Shown in pieces: positions 58,901-59,826 of a DNA stretch of 64,000 nt (position 1 is its first letter; each line of letters starts with the position of its first letter). A model generated the notes under the pieces. It was given only the letters and a program-made list of their open reading frames with translations, was not told the origin of the DNA and ran no database searches. The DNA is from Phymorhynchus buccinoides (Eukaryota; Mollusca; Gastropoda; Neogastropoda; Raphitomidae): NCBI GenBank assembly GCA_017654935.2, contig CM065684.1, forward strand, positions 58,974,177-59,038,176, read 5' to 3'. The position numbers and the translations under genes are program-made.

Positions 58901-59826
58901 TGTTGTTGTTGTTCCCTGGCTTAAAGACTCCAGGGATCATCCCAACAGCCGAAGCACTTGAACACTATGGTACAAATGCACCAGCTACGGATGAGAACAT
59001 TACGTGTGTGACCGGTTTTCATTACCCCGCCACGTGGGCAGCCACACTCCGACTTCAGTGTGAGTTCCCCTTCAAGAGGGCCACCACATCTGTACAACAA
59101 CTGCTCCCATGATCGTGCCAACAATGTTGTTTCAAGGGCAGTGACAGGAGCAAATATCTGAACTGAGAACATGAACGAACGTTGTCAACAGTAAGAACAA
59201 GAACATTAATGCATGGGTTGCTGTATAGGACTGTGATTTTATGTGTACATGTATATGCTTTCAGAGGGTTTTGACGTGTTCCTGTGTCTCTGTTCCTCAC
59301 TCATCATGTTTGTGGGAAGATTCAGCTTTTAAAAAATCAAATGGGTAGTCCCTCAAGACTAATATGATTGTCATGGGTAGTTTTTCAAGACTGTCATTTG
59401 TGGGTATTTGTTTTCAGAGGGTTTTCTCAACGTTTTCTTGTTTTCCTGCGTCTGCCTGTTCCTCACTCTCATCATGTTCGTGGGGAGGTTCAGCTTTGAA
59501 TATAAATCATATGGGGTAGTTCATTGAACTGTGATTGGTGTGTGTTTGTTTTCAGAGGGTTTTGACGTGTTCCTGTGTCTGTGTTCCACACTATCTTCAT
59601 GTTTGCGGGAAGATTCAGCTTTAAAAAAACCAAACGGGTAGTCCCTCAAGACTAATATGATTGTCATTGGTAGTTTAACAAGACTGTGATATGTGAGTAT
59701 TTGTTTTCAGAGGGTTTTCTCAACGTTTTCCTGTTCTCCTGCGTCTGCCTGTTCCTCACTCTCATCATGTTTGTGGGGAGGCTCAGCTTCGGCTGGTTCA
59801 AACACCTGCGGCCAAACCGATACAGG
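17006..59826 (+). CDS. TMEM63: TMEM63/CSC1-like mechanosensitive cation channel gene (20 exons, C-terminus missing)
   Basis: Twenty exons joined at GT/AG sites give 722 codons with no stop and consistent phase at every junction. The protein has the OSCA/TMEM63 layout. An N-terminal helix TM0 is followed by [12 protein letters not shown], an intracellular linker, [13 protein letters not shown] before TM1, and TM2. A cytosolic domain with an RRM-like fold follows (TLMISNIP and [10 protein letters not shown] strands), with a cysteine-rich [13 protein letters not shown] segment. Next come ENIYWENL, FFLTTP in TM3, FLPTLLLW in TM4, LILPSLGLT in TM5, FFVNYII in TM6, YAWMLCIF and CPLVTPFG around TM7, LKHLVDRYN, and TM9-TM10. 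Members conduct cations when membranes are stretched, at the plasma membrane or in endolysosomes. Which vertebrate paralogue it matches best cannot be decided here. The usual short hydrophilic C-terminal tail is not included. Introns are long and repeat-filled, and many carry partial copies of adjacent exons. Confidence 0.95.
17310..17375 (+). repeat. Diverged copy of the end of exon 1 with its donor
   Basis: The segment GGCGTTCCAGGAACCCTGAT...CTTTTGTGATCAGTAAAAA mirrors the last ~45 bp of exon 1 plus the donor and first intron bases. It would read GVPGTLIVN, then lose the frame. It lies about 150 bp after the genuine donor. Confidence 0.75.
17587..17726. mobile_element. MITE family F, uninterrupted copy (140 bp)
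   Basis: Termini CAGGCATGGGAATTGTC and its inverted complement GACAATTCCCATGCCTG. Flanked by CATA on both sides. The same element at 40131-40848 carries an insertion, so this copy represents the empty site. Confidence 0.8.
17750..18000 (-). repeat. Family R, partial copy
   Basis: Inverted relative of about 5450-5700. It shares GGGGGCTTAGTAGGTGG, GTGACTCAGCAGCAGTGCAG and GGGAGCAACGC blocks. Confidence 0.55.
18463..18545 (+). CDS. TMEM63: TMEM63 exon 2: TM0
   Basis: Acceptor TTTGTCTCAG|GTGCTG, donor GAAAA|GTCAGT. It encodes the end of TM0 and the family signature [12 protein letters not shown], followed by VNRTEE. It leaves two bases (AA), completed by the G of exon 31117 to give Lys when spliced directly. 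Confidence 0.9.
18609..19490 (+). repeat. 89-bp minisatellite, about 10 copies
   Basis: Begins about 65 bp after the exon 2 donor. Each unit carries two acceptor-like sites, GTTTACTTTCAG and TTTTTATCTTTTAG, behind T-rich tracts. One unit lacks the first of these and two units have an inserted ATGTTA. The unit is not recognisably exon-derived. Reading frames rich in Cys/Val/Phe overlap at 89-bp steps and are artefacts. Confidence 0.95.
19491..20259. other. Intron sequence, nothing assigned
   Basis: AT-rich sequence with a short CAAAGTCAAAGTC run at about 19940. No exon or element end was recognised. Confidence 0.4.
20260..20440. repeat. TG and GA simple sequence
   Basis: TG-rich repeats with CACATG/ACACGTG interruptions, then a GA array at about 20369-20409. 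Confidence 0.9.
20728..20787 (+). CDS. TMEM63: Candidate optional TMEM63 linker exon (60 nt)
   Basis: Acceptor CTTAATTTCTGCAG, donor AAGAA|GTAAAT. The length is a multiple of three and it is open in the phase set by exon 2, so it can be included or skipped without a frameshift. The encoded residues (starting K-S-A-L-S-V) are not recognisable family sequence. It falls in the intracellular linker, where family members differ most. Confidence 0.3.
21125..21263. mobile_element. pogo-like MITE (family B)
   Basis: Ends CAGTGGAACCTCTCTTAAAA and CTTATAAGGGATGTTCCACTG are inverted copies, flanked by TA on each side. TA target sites and CAGTG-type ends fit the Tc1/mariner/pogo superfamily. It has no coding capacity. 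Confidence 0.8.
21420..21665. mobile_element. piggyBac-like MITE
   Basis: Flanked by TTAA at 21420-21423 and 21662-21665. Termini are CCCTTTCACCGCCA and its inverted complement TGGCGGCGAAAGGG (one mismatch). TTAA duplication with ends starting CCC is characteristic of piggyBac. Relatives are at 30.2, 39.3 and 57.8 kb. Confidence 0.85.
21748..21915 (+). mobile_element. Short retroposon family Z
   Basis: CCAGGGATCATCCGAGCAGC through GGGCAGCCACACTCCGACTT. Orientation is opposite to the 9.1-kb copy. It starts with TGTTGTTG, the complement of the AAC tail. Confidence 0.65.
22519..22560 (+). CDS. TMEM63: Candidate optional TMEM63 linker exon (42 nt)
   Basis: A strong acceptor (TTGCATTTTTTTCCAG) is followed by sequence that, in the phase left by exon 2, reads [14 protein letters not shown], a flexible glycine/serine linker. 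The donor is TATGG|GTAGCA. The length is a multiple of three and it re-enters exon 31117 in frame. It lies in the intracellular loop between TM0 and TM1, a loop that is alternatively spliced in vertebrate TMEM63B. Confidence 0.45.
22680..23390 (+). repeat. About 145-bp tandem repeat, four copies plus decayed units
   Basis: Units share ATATAACGGCATGG, 'GTGTCTTCTGGTTTTCTTCT' and 'GGTTCTCATTTTGTTCTA'. The period is 145 bp (for example 22833 to 22978). Two further shortened units follow to about 23390. Confidence 0.9.
23460..23705 (+). repeat. Family Y repeat
   Basis: From CCTCTGCCACTCTCTTTGAC to CCCATTATGGCC, with the AATCGGAATGTGTCGGCTGT block at about 23598. Confidence 0.75.
24125..24343. mobile_element. 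TTAA-flanked MITE, second type
   Basis: TTAA at both ends, termini TCCCTTCACTGCCAG and CAGGCAGTGAAAGGG. The interior differs from the 21.4-kb type and contains ATGACATCA repeats. A reverse-oriented relative is at about 42222-42431. Probably piggyBac-mobilised. Confidence 0.75.
24888..24947 (-). mobile_element. SINE 3' fragment
   Basis: GGCTGCTCCCACCTGGAGAA...CAGCGCCACC is the complement of the 3' part of the SINE at 1292-1640. Confidence 0.7.
25102..25268. mobile_element. pogo-like MITE (family B)
   Basis: CAGTGGAACCTCCCTATTAA at the left and AAAAGGGAGGTTTCATTG at the right, with TA on each side. The right TA (25269-25270) is shared with the next element. Confidence 0.8.
25511..25666 (+). 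pseudogene. piggyBac-type transposase N-terminal remnant (51 codons)
   Basis: An ATG-initiated frame reads [14 protein letters not shown], then an acidic serine-rich run ([16 protein letters not shown]) and a stop. A leading 'LT-EE-IL--L' helix followed by an acidic stretch is the usual start of piggyBac-family transposases. The catalytic DDD domain is absent, and the frame stops about 190 bp before the 74-bp array. Its position just inside a TTAA-bounded element supports the assignment. Confidence 0.55.
25855..26802 (+). repeat. 74-bp tandem array, about 12-13 copies
   Basis: The unit is AGCTAGATACGCTTGTTTAC...CTGCACTGAGAAT. Two hairpins can form in each unit: GCTTGT-TT-ACAAGC and GCAGGC-TCAG-GCCTGC. 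One unit near 26340 has lost the second hairpin. The array lies inside the TTAA-bounded element. Confidence 0.95.
27480..27613 (+). mobile_element. Retroposon 3' tail with ATT repeats
   Basis: TTGTAAACGCCTTGAGCTCC followed by a (ATT)n run (27583-27613) resembles the conserved 3' ends of CR1-mobilised elements. The 5' limit is unclear. Confidence 0.5.
27614..27770. repeat. ACAATACAGT-type simple sequence
   Basis: Irregular pentamer/decamer repeats of ACAAT and ACAGT. Related sequence occurs at 28690-28920. Confidence 0.8.
28083..28238. mobile_element. Long hairpin (foldback) element
   Basis: Arms 28083-28151 and 28171-28238 are near-perfect inverted copies of about 68 bp, with a 19-nt loop. 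Core blocks are GTGGTGGTAGAGGGATCCT and its complement AGGATCCCTCTACCACCAC. The transcript of either strand could form a long stem. It may be a foldback MITE or, less likely, a small-RNA precursor. Confidence 0.75.
28279..28401 (+). repeat. 41-bp tandem repeat, three copies
   Basis: The unit runs from CAATGCAATGCTGTACCGTA to AATGCACATGG. Confidence 0.85.
28424..28675 (-). repeat. Dispersed repeat, relative of 33605-33910
   Basis: Shares GCGGGCGGCCCC, a TTCTCATAATC block and ATCCTGCAATTCAGGACATC with the complement of 33605-33910. Fragments of its end (AGTTGCACCCATGTT) also occur near 36.04 and 60.95 kb. Confidence 0.5.
28690..28920. repeat. Duplicated ACAATACAG-type simple sequence
   Basis: A segment of about 80 bp containing GATTTACAACACAATATGAT occurs twice within pentameric repeats. 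Confidence 0.8.
29102..29139 (+). CDS. TMEM63: Candidate TMEM63 linker exon (38 nt), uncertain
   Basis: Acceptor ATTATATTATTAG, good donor GGAAAG|GTAAAA. In phase 0 it reads [12 protein letters not shown] plus AG, and the AG joins the G of exon 31117 to give Arg. Entering directly from exon 2 would hit a TGA, so another exon or donor upstream would be needed. Confidence 0.3.
29597..29663 (+). CDS. Candidate exon with strong pyrimidine tract, uncertain
   Basis: A 50-bp pyrimidine tract is followed by GGAAAG|ATAATATAGAG and an open stretch reading [19 protein letters not shown]. It ends AAAAG|GTTTAG with two bases that would fit exon 31117. No phase-consistent join to the exon upstream was found for this acceptor. 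Starting at 29608 would be in phase 0. Confidence 0.25.
30022..30447. mobile_element. pogo-like MITE (family B) carrying a piggyBac-like MITE
   Basis: The outer ends are CAATGGAACCTCCC and GGGGAGGTTCCACTG with TA flanks. At 30188 the host's inner terminal TTAA (GGTC-TTAA-TAGGGAGG in intact copies) is split by the TTAA-element at 30188-30431. Confidence 0.8.
30188..30431. mobile_element. piggyBac-like MITE
   Basis: TTAA at the left and a mutated TTAC at the right. Termini are CTCTTTCACCGCTA and TGGCGGCGAAAGGG. Same interior as the 21.4-kb copy. Confidence 0.85.
30560..31029 (+). repeat. Family Y fragment split by nested MITEs
   Basis: The Y sequence stops after GCTGGACACATACGTGCC (about 30639) and resumes as CCTCGCCCATTATGGCCATA at 30989. 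Between them is a 'TATAAGGCGC' hairpin MITE (about 30640-30988). That MITE itself contains a TA-flanked family B MITE at 30655-30832. Confidence 0.75.
30655..30832. mobile_element. pogo-like MITE (family B), innermost of a triple nest
   Basis: CAGTGGAACCTCCCTTATAA to ACGGAGGTTCCACTG. The left TA belongs to GGACTATAAGGC of the host hairpin MITE, and the right flank has decayed to TG. Confidence 0.85.
31117..31204 (+). CDS. TMEM63: TMEM63 exon 3: intracellular linker
   Basis: Acceptor TTGGTGTTCAG|GTGG, donor GACAAG|GTGAGA. It reads [15 protein letters not shown], then [14 protein letters not shown], a serine-rich, probably phosphorylatable, cytosolic linker. The donor runs straight into a GA microsatellite, so repeat length changes begin at the second intron base pair. 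Confidence 0.9.
31205..31322. repeat. GA microsatellite at an exon donor
   Basis: (GA)n with GG interruptions starting within the donor GTGAGAGAGAGG of exon 31117. Confidence 0.9.
31374..31549. mobile_element. pogo-like MITE (family B)
   Basis: CAGTGGAACCTCCCTTATAA to AAGGGAGGTTCCACTG. The left flank is TA and the right flank is CA. Confidence 0.85.
31899..31936 (+). CDS. TMEM63: TMEM63 exon 4: pre-TM1 helix
   Basis: Acceptor TTTTTTTTCCAG|GGC, donor TTGAA|GTAAGT. It encodes [12 protein letters not shown], an amphipathic segment. The split Lys codon is completed by exon 33457. Confidence 0.9.
32275..32720 (+). mobile_element. LINE fragment, internally deleted
   Basis: Reads [20 protein letters not shown] and [12 protein letters not shown]. 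After a +1 shift near 32470 it reads [20 protein letters not shown] and PIPTSL. These are the segment just before the RT domain in CR1/Jockey-type ORF2. About 40 bp later it ends with AACAGCGCTATATAAGTTTC and (ATT)n, a typical LINE 3' end, so most of the RT has been lost. Confidence 0.8.
32950..33090 (+). mobile_element. Short retroposon family Z
   Basis: TGTTGTTGTTG start, then CAGGGATCATCCCAACAGCG and GGGCAGCCACACTCCGTCTT. A further fragment of the end (GCAGCCACACTCCGACTTCG) is at about 33312-33331. Confidence 0.65.
33457..33596 (+). CDS. TMEM63: TMEM63 exon 5: TM1
   Basis: Acceptor TTTCTGACAG|GGAC, donor CCTAT|GTGAGT. It encodes [20 protein letters not shown], the conserved cytosolic lead-in, then TM1 ([20 protein letters not shown]) and FQGN. 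The CG-DA--YL-FQR motif is one of the clearest family signatures. The exon is markedly GC-rich compared with the surrounding intron. Confidence 0.95.
33605..33910 (+). repeat. Dispersed repeat, relative of 28424-28675
   Basis: Starts GGATGCTCCTGCTTTCAGGA and ends GGCGGCCCCTGGACCCCTGC...CAGGAGCACCCATG. Inverted with respect to the other copy. Confidence 0.5.
34035..34345 (+). repeat. About 75-bp low-copy tandem repeat
   Basis: Three units share ATACCAG(G/A)CA-CAG-ACT-CCTG and ACTGTTGTGGTTTTT. Confidence 0.6.
34376..34503. mobile_element. Short MITE
   Basis: TTAGTGAGTTATAGATCGCT...TTTTTTCGACGACG pairs with CGTCGTCGAAAAACCAGCAA...TTTAACTCGCTA. Both arms are about 40 bp. Confidence 0.7.
34620..35000 (-). 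mobile_element. LINE ORF2 tail with zinc-finger-like motif
   Basis: The minus strand reads [20 protein letters not shown], preceded by [18 protein letters not shown]. The CxxC...[10 protein letters not shown] block is the recurrent C-terminal end of a class of invertebrate LINE ORF2 proteins, often mis-annotated as a host gene. It ends just upstream of exon 35105. Confidence 0.75.
35105..35156 (+). CDS. TMEM63: TMEM63 exon 6: TM1-TM2 loop
   Basis: Acceptor CTTGTTTTCAG|TGG, donor GCCAC|GTAAGT. It reads [24 protein letters not shown] is a strongly conserved family motif, and NAT is a possible N-glycosylation site in the extracellular loop. Confidence 0.95.
35508..35762 (-). repeat. Family Y repeat, composite
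   Basis: GCAGATGCGTCATGCTGCCG (also near 1150, inverted) joins a reverse Y copy running to GAACTTCCAGAAGGTGGGGG. Confidence 0.65.
36074..37708 (+). repeat. Array of 14 partial TM2-exon copies, each with its splice acceptor
   Basis: Fourteen units of about 90-130 bp precede the genuine exon at 37709. Each repeats intron sequence ATTGCATCATTTCAG, then exon sequence from GTCTCCTTTGCTGTGGGTCC to CATCATTTCCACGC, and returns to intron sequence TGTATATTATTGCAATG. Acceptor AGs lie near 36083, 36179, 36276 and so on up to 37590. The exon part would encode [14 protein letters not shown] and HHFHA, that is, TM2. Units differ in ATC triplets and ATTGCA steps, so frames shift between units. None of the three + frames contains a stop over most of the array. 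A partial extra unit lies at about 36886. Confidence 0.95.
37709..37817 (+). CDS. TMEM63: TMEM63 exon 7: TM2
   Basis: Acceptor GCATCATTTCAG|GTCTCC, donor GAACAG|GTAATA. TM2 ([20 protein letters not shown]) is followed by [14 protein letters not shown] at the cytosolic face. It is the only unit of the local array that continues into NLDVEEDEQ and a proper donor, so it is taken as the true exon. Confidence 0.95.
37900..37972. repeat. CT microsatellite
   Basis: (TC)n shortly after the exon 7 donor. Confidence 0.9.
38303..38985 (+). repeat. 97-bp tandem repeat, about 7 copies
   Basis: The unit is TGTGCAAAGGGTGGCTGGGA...GTCAGTGAGGGGTAG, nearly identical between copies. The first unit has a few private changes. 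It is not related to an exon. Confidence 0.95.
39130..39297. mobile_element. 'TATAAGGCGC' hairpin MITE
   Basis: The left end GTACTATAATGCGCACC is damaged. The interior AAGGCGCAGGGGTCTCAG and right end ATCGCCTTATAGTCTGAAG match the family. Confidence 0.65.
39306..39552. mobile_element. piggyBac-like MITE
   Basis: TTAA at both ends. Termini CCCTTTCACCGCCAATGGCG and TGGCTGGCGGTGAAAGGG. Confidence 0.85.
39690..39763 (+). CDS. TMEM63: TMEM63 exon 8: RRM-like domain, first strand
   Basis: Acceptor TTTTGTTTTGCCAG|GTG, donor [29 protein letters not shown] is the first strand and helix of the cytosolic RRM-like domain typical of OSCA/TMEM63 proteins. Confidence 0.95.
40219..40782 (+). mobile_element. 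pogo/Tigger-like nonautonomous element (564 bp)
   Basis: Left end CAGACAAACCCCCATTTTAC, right end AAAATAGAGGTTTGTCTG. TA at 40217-40218 and 40783-40784 is a true duplication, because the empty host site (17.6 kb copy) reads ACTAAATACTTCAATTG with a single TA. It retains a remnant of a transposase N-terminus. Confidence 0.85.
40466..40632 (+). pseudogene. pogo-type transposase N-terminal remnant
   Basis: From the ATG at 40466 it reads [14 protein letters not shown], then shifts frame. Further on, after an in-frame stop, it reads [15 protein letters not shown]. Together these match the CENP-B/pogo N-terminal helix-turn-helix (a 'K-LTL--K' start and '[10 protein letters not shown]'). The DDE catalytic domain is absent. 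Confidence 0.7.
40862..41440. mobile_element. 'TATAAGGCGC' hairpin MITE, long version
   Basis: Left end ACCATATTTTTCGGATCATT and right end TTATAGTCCGAAAATGACGG are inverted copies, with repeated inner GCGTATAGG/GCGAATAGG blocks. A short open frame from 41164 ([15 protein letters not shown]) may be a transposase N-terminal relic, but it is too short to classify. The element ends about 40 bp before exon 41482. Confidence 0.65.
41482..41562 (+). CDS. TMEM63: TMEM63 exon 9: cytosolic domain
   Basis: Acceptor TTTCTTCCACAG|GGAGG, donor AAGAG|GTCAGT. It reads [20 protein letters not shown] and VNLDKKR. 'EAYP' and 'YN---L--L---R' are conserved in this intracellular loop. Confidence 0.95.
41570..41945 (+). 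repeat. Family Y repeat
   Basis: Begins almost at the exon 9 donor and ends with CCATTATGGCCATATGG and a GAA run. Confidence 0.75.
42222..42431. mobile_element. TTAA-type MITE, reverse relative of 24125-24343
   Basis: The right end CTGGCAGTGAAGGGG-TTAA is clear. The interior matches the complement of the 24.1-kb copy (CAGGAAAGACATATCTCTAA, TGATGTCA motifs). The left TTAA is not preserved. Confidence 0.65.
42798..42921 (+). CDS. TMEM63: TMEM63 exon 10: cysteine-rich cytosolic segment
   Basis: Acceptor CACGTGCACAG|ACAAAG, donor AAGCAG|GTCCGT (weak). It encodes [20 protein letters not shown], then [18 protein letters not shown]. The CG--CC---C-G cysteine cluster is conserved in animal TMEM63 proteins and may be palmitoylated or membrane-attached. 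Confidence 0.9.
42973..43205. mobile_element. MITE with GA/CT core
   Basis: Arms CTAGCTCGCCAATTTGACCG...TTTAGTTGGGGGTAG and CCCCAACTAAGAATATAGAG...CAAAACAGCCAGCTAAG are inverted copies about 85 bp long, with GA/CT repeats at the centre. Confidence 0.65.
43269..43491. mobile_element. pogo-like MITE (family B)
   Basis: CAGTGGAACCTCCCTATTAA to AATAGGGAGGTTTCACTG with TA flanks. The middle ~90 bp is unlike other copies. Confidence 0.8.
43501..43566 (+). repeat. Diverged copy of the end of exon 10
   Basis: CCCCTGATGTACCCCTACAT, then GTGCTGCAGTCACACTTATT, parallels the last ~65 bp of exon 42798. The first bases of the following intron (GGATTGTCTCTCCTG) are also duplicated, at about 43242. A family B MITE separates the two pieces. 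Confidence 0.7.
43853..43986 (+). CDS. TMEM63: TMEM63 exon 11: cytosolic helix and RNP-like strand
   Basis: Acceptor TTCATTCTCAG|GTGG, donor CCAGAG|GTGTGT. It reads [20 protein letters not shown], then [17 protein letters not shown]. 'DAI-YY' and 'P-G-AFVTF' are standard family positions. Confidence 0.95.
43987..45335 (+). repeat. Array of about 10 partial exon-11 copies, each with its donor
   Basis: Units repeat the last ~83 bp of exon 11 (GAGACAGCGTATAGGGACCC to GCAGGCCCAGAG) plus the donor GTGTGTG and a (GTCT)n intron start. Seven near-identical units run to about 44790 with periods of 107-118 bp. More diverged units are at about 44840, 44950 and 45252. No unit has an acceptor. Several are 117 bp, so read-through from exon 11 stays open for four units and then ends. 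Confidence 0.95.
45390..45460 (-). mobile_element. SINE 3' fragment
   Basis: GAAATTCGGGCAGCTCCCAC...CGCAGCGCCACCC, the complement of the 3' part of the 1292-1640 SINE. Confidence 0.75.
45590..45845 (+). repeat. Two upstream partial copies of exon 12 with acceptors
   Basis: Copies starting at about 45592 and 45727 repeat GTTGCGAGCAGATTTCCGAG...CTCACAACCCGCAGATG with substitutions. The intron sequence GGATGCATTTGCGTGTTAAC before the acceptor is duplicated too. Both lose the exon after CAGATG. Confidence 0.85.
45846..45971 (+). CDS. TMEM63: TMEM63 exon 12: end of the cytosolic loop
   Basis: Acceptor CGTGTTAACAG|GTTG, donor TACTG|GTGAAT. It reads [20 protein letters not shown], then [14 protein letters not shown]. 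The 'W-V--A--P--I-W' motif before TM3 is invariant in the family. The split Trp is completed by exon 48366. Confidence 0.95.
46275..46740 (-). repeat. Family Y repeat, near full length
   Basis: From GCGTTCCCAGGCCTTATGGC to CATCCACCCTTTGCCCCAGA. The most complete reverse copy. Confidence 0.8.
46756..47095. mobile_element. 'TATAAGGCGC' hairpin MITE split by a small element
   Basis: Outer ends ACCGTATTTTTCGTAGGCGA and CCTTATAGTCCGAAAAATAT. The host sequence is interrupted at 46889-47071. Confidence 0.75.
46889..47071. mobile_element. PIF/Harbinger-like MITE (183 bp)
   Basis: Ends GGCCGTATGCACAC and GTGAACCCGGCC are inverted, bordered by TTA on both sides (46886-46888, 47072-47074). The uninterrupted host has one TTA at this place. 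A 3-bp TTA duplication with GG-start ends fits PIF/Harbinger. Confidence 0.65.
47096..47438 (-). repeat. Family Y repeat
   Basis: From GCATTCCCAGGCCATAAGGC to TATCCCCACGGGGAT. It abuts the exon-13 array. Confidence 0.8.
47435..48365 (+). repeat. 75-bp array of 12 partial TM3-exon copies, each with its acceptor
   Basis: Exact 75-bp period. Acceptors TGTTTTGTTCAG fall at 47465, 47540 and so on up to 48290, before the genuine one at 48365. Each unit contains intron TGAAGTAAAGGTGTCTG...TTCAG and exon GGAGAACCTGTCTGTGCCTG...GGGCCATCTG. As 75 is 25 codons, the array stays open in the host frame and would add [16 protein letters not shown] once per unit. GAA|GTAAAG in each unit is also donor-like, leaving 52-nt exonic and 23-nt intronic parts. 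ATCTG occurs at the left edge, at every junction and in the exon, pointing to slippage at a 5-bp microhomology. Two units 375 bp apart share a TTCGGGGATAAC variant. Confidence 0.95.
48366..48525 (+). CDS. TMEM63: TMEM63 exon 13: TM3
   Basis: Acceptor TGTTTTGTTCAG|GGAG, donor CTGCAT|GTCAGT. It encodes [17 protein letters not shown]3 ([20 protein letters not shown]), then [23 protein letters not shown] in TM3 is a family hallmark. Only the last unit of the upstream array continues into TM3, which fixes the genuine exon. Confidence 0.95.
48589..48850 (+). repeat. Two downstream copies of the end of exon 13
   Basis: At about 48600-48660 and 48775-48840 the last ~70 bp of the exon recur (CTGCACACCCTGGATATGCT...GAGAAACTGCAT), each preceded by a pyrimidine-rich stretch. 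The first keeps a donor-like GTATCA. The second has decayed to CTTGAG. Confidence 0.8.
49105..49690. mobile_element. MITE family D with long terminal inverted repeats
   Basis: The arms of about 150 bp include CATGTCGAGATCACCAGGAA, ACTCACTTTGCTCTGGTTTC and CTCCTTGGCGGAGGTGC, mirrored at the other end. A second copy is at 58051-58620. Confidence 0.8.
49817..49923 (+). CDS. TMEM63: TMEM63 exon 14: TM4
   Basis: Acceptor TTTATCTTGCAG|AGTCCC, donor [31 protein letters not shown], then [15 protein letters not shown]. '[18 protein letters not shown]' is diagnostic for TMEM63. Confidence 0.95.
50205..50370 (-). mobile_element. Short retroposon family Z
   Basis: GAAGTCGGAGTGTGGCTGCT...CTGTTGGGATGATCCCTGG, then an AAC-rich tail. 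Confidence 0.7.
50488..50574 (+). CDS. TMEM63: TMEM63 exon 15: TM5
   Basis: Acceptor TTTTGTGTCCCAG|AACC, donor ACCAG|GTACGC. It reads [20 protein letters not shown], then ILPSLGLT. '[18 protein letters not shown]' is conserved. In this family TM5 lines the pore. Confidence 0.95.
50630..50850 (+). mobile_element. tRNA-derived SINE, second family
   Basis: Head GTGACAGAGTGGTTCAGGCG with a long variable arm and B box GGATTGAATCCTGG. The body GAGTCCTTCAGATGGCGCTT is a diverged relative of the body in the 1292-1640 SINE. The head suggests a Leu/Ser-type tRNA ancestor. Not a working tRNA. Confidence 0.65.
50913..51667. mobile_element. pogo-like nonautonomous element (755 bp)
   Basis: Ends CAGTGAAACCCGTTTAGTAC and GTACTAAATGGGTTTCCCTG, TA on both sides. 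An internal duplicated segment, AAAGCTTGACTTTGGGA, occurs twice. No transposase was recognised. Confidence 0.8.
51920..52079. mobile_element. pogo-like MITE (family B)
   Basis: CAGTGGAACCTCCCTTATAA to TAAGGGAGGTTCCACTG, with TA flanks on both sides. Confidence 0.85.
52460..52516 (+). CDS. TMEM63: TMEM63 exon 16: TM5-TM6 loop
   Basis: Acceptor TGCTGTTTTTCAG|TGCC, donor TGGAA|GTAAGT. It reads [18 protein letters not shown], corresponding to the 'FF-WLFD' amphipathic segment of the family. Confidence 0.9.
52990..53197 (+). mobile_element. Retroposon 3' tail with GATT repeats
   Basis: TTCCTTGTTTTAAAATGGGG, then ACAATAAATAATGATTGATT repeats, typical of a LINE/SINE 3' end. The 5' limit is not clear. 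Confidence 0.5.
53677..53839 (+). CDS. TMEM63: TMEM63 exon 17: TM6
   Basis: Acceptor TGTTCCCTTCAG|ATGT, donor CGCAAG|GTATTT. It reads [20 protein letters not shown], then [20 protein letters not shown] and [14 protein letters not shown]. 'CVFLPDNGAFFVNY' is a family signature; TM6 forms the gate in OSCA/TMEM63 structures. Confidence 0.95.
53870..54265 (+). repeat. Four partial exon-17 copies, three with donor-like ends
   Basis: Units of about 102-111 bp repeat GATTCACTGAGCTCTTCATG...GCAGCTGTGCGCAAG|GTATTTT and a TG run. The first two keep a perfect donor, the third has GCGCAAA|GTTTTT, and the fourth stops at GAGAAAGC. Substitutions increase away from the exon. Confidence 0.9.
54446..54551 (+). 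CDS. TMEM63: TMEM63 exon 18: TM7
   Basis: Acceptor GTGTGTGTTGCAG|TCAG (a TG-rich tract rather than a normal pyrimidine tract), donor TTTG|GTCAGT. It reads [20 protein letters not shown], then [11 protein letters not shown]. 'FG--YAWM-CVF' and 'SI-CP---PFG' are conserved. Confidence 0.95.
54741..55033. mobile_element. Possible TTAA-flanked element
   Basis: TTAA at both ends, with CCCTTTGCGGACTGCCC at the left and GGGCAGAACTAG at the right. The inverted similarity is limited. Confidence 0.35.
55085..56760 (+). repeat. 78-bp array, about 21 units, apparently from a TM8-exon copy
   Basis: Each unit holds GGTGTGGTATATCTGGGGCT-GACACACTTG, which parallels the start of exon 58658 (GACTGGTGTACCTGGGCCTG-AAGCACCTGG). 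It would read [10 protein letters not shown] beside [10 protein letters not shown]. The rest of the unit (TAGCAGTTGTTCTTCATACT, GACTGTCTGTCACATCGATG) is not exon-like. One unit near 56278 is rearranged. Minus-strand frames remain open for 352 codons (a 26-residue repeat) because 78 is a multiple of three. Confidence 0.85.
56733..56800 (+). pseudogene. Decayed copy of the TM8 exon start
   Basis: The last array unit runs on past the usual break to read [17 protein letters not shown], aligning with [20 protein letters not shown] of exon 58658 with a four-residue gap. This anchors the 78-bp array to the exon. There is no donor. Confidence 0.7.
57104..57810 (+). repeat. 41-bp array, about 17 units
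   Basis: The unit is TTTTAACAAAATGCGAGAAC...TGTGTGTTTACATC. The first unit starts ACAACCTTTTTAAGATCAAC, similar to ACAACCCCTCCAAGATCAAC of exon 58658. It could therefore stem from a second exon remnant. Some units lack ATAT. Confidence 0.9.
57811..58052. mobile_element. piggyBac-like MITE, reverse orientation
   Basis: TTAA at both ends. Termini CCCTTTCACTGCCAGCGATT and GACATCGGCAGTGAAAGGG. The interior matches the complement of the 21.4-kb copy. Confidence 0.85.
58051..58620. mobile_element. MITE family D, second copy
   Basis: AAAGGTGGACCCTGACGGAT...GCAAGAAACATGTCGAGATC at the left is mirrored by GATCTGGACGTGTTTCTTGC...TCATCCGTCAGGGTG at the right. Confidence 0.8.
58658..58825 (+). CDS. TMEM63: TMEM63 exon 19: TM8 and TM9
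   Basis: Acceptor CTCTCTCCCTAAAG|GACT, donor GGGCAG|GTCAGT. It reads [20 protein letters not shown], then [20 protein letters not shown] and [16 protein letters not shown]. '[10 protein letters not shown]' is an invariant family motif. Confidence 0.95.
58902..59058 (+). mobile_element. Short retroposon family Z
   Basis: TGTTGTTGTTCCCTGGCTTA...CACGTGGGCAGCCACACTCC. A preceding fragment (CGGACTATAAGGTGATACTT) is half of a 'TATAAGGCGC' hairpin MITE. Confidence 0.7.
59265..59710 (+). repeat. Three upstream copies of the TM10 exon, each with acceptor
   Basis: Copies start at 59265, 59418 and 59556, after TTTCAG. Two types alternate. The first and third read EGFDVFLCL and then break. The second, like the true exon, reads [20 protein letters not shown]. 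Intron segments such as TAGTCCCTCAAGACTAATAT are duplicated with them. This suggests duplication of a two-unit block. Confidence 0.9.
59418..59527 (+). CDS. TMEM63: Possible alternative last exon (intact TM10 copy with its own stop)
   Basis: Acceptor TATTTGTTTTCAG|AGGG fits the phase left by exon 19. The frame reads [20 protein letters not shown], then [15 protein letters not shown] and TGA at 59525. TM10 is complete and only the cytosolic end differs from the main form. If used as a terminal exon it would give a channel ending about ten residues after TM10. No polyadenylation signal was identified. Confidence 0.35.
59711..59826 (+). CDS. TMEM63: TMEM63 exon 20: TM10
   Basis: Acceptor TATTTGTTTTCAG|AGGG, donor TACAGG|GTAAGC, phase 0. 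It reads [20 protein letters not shown], then [18 protein letters not shown]. 'FG-FKHL---NY' closes the membrane domain in the family. A C-terminal tail of tens of residues should follow in at least one more exon. Confidence 0.95.
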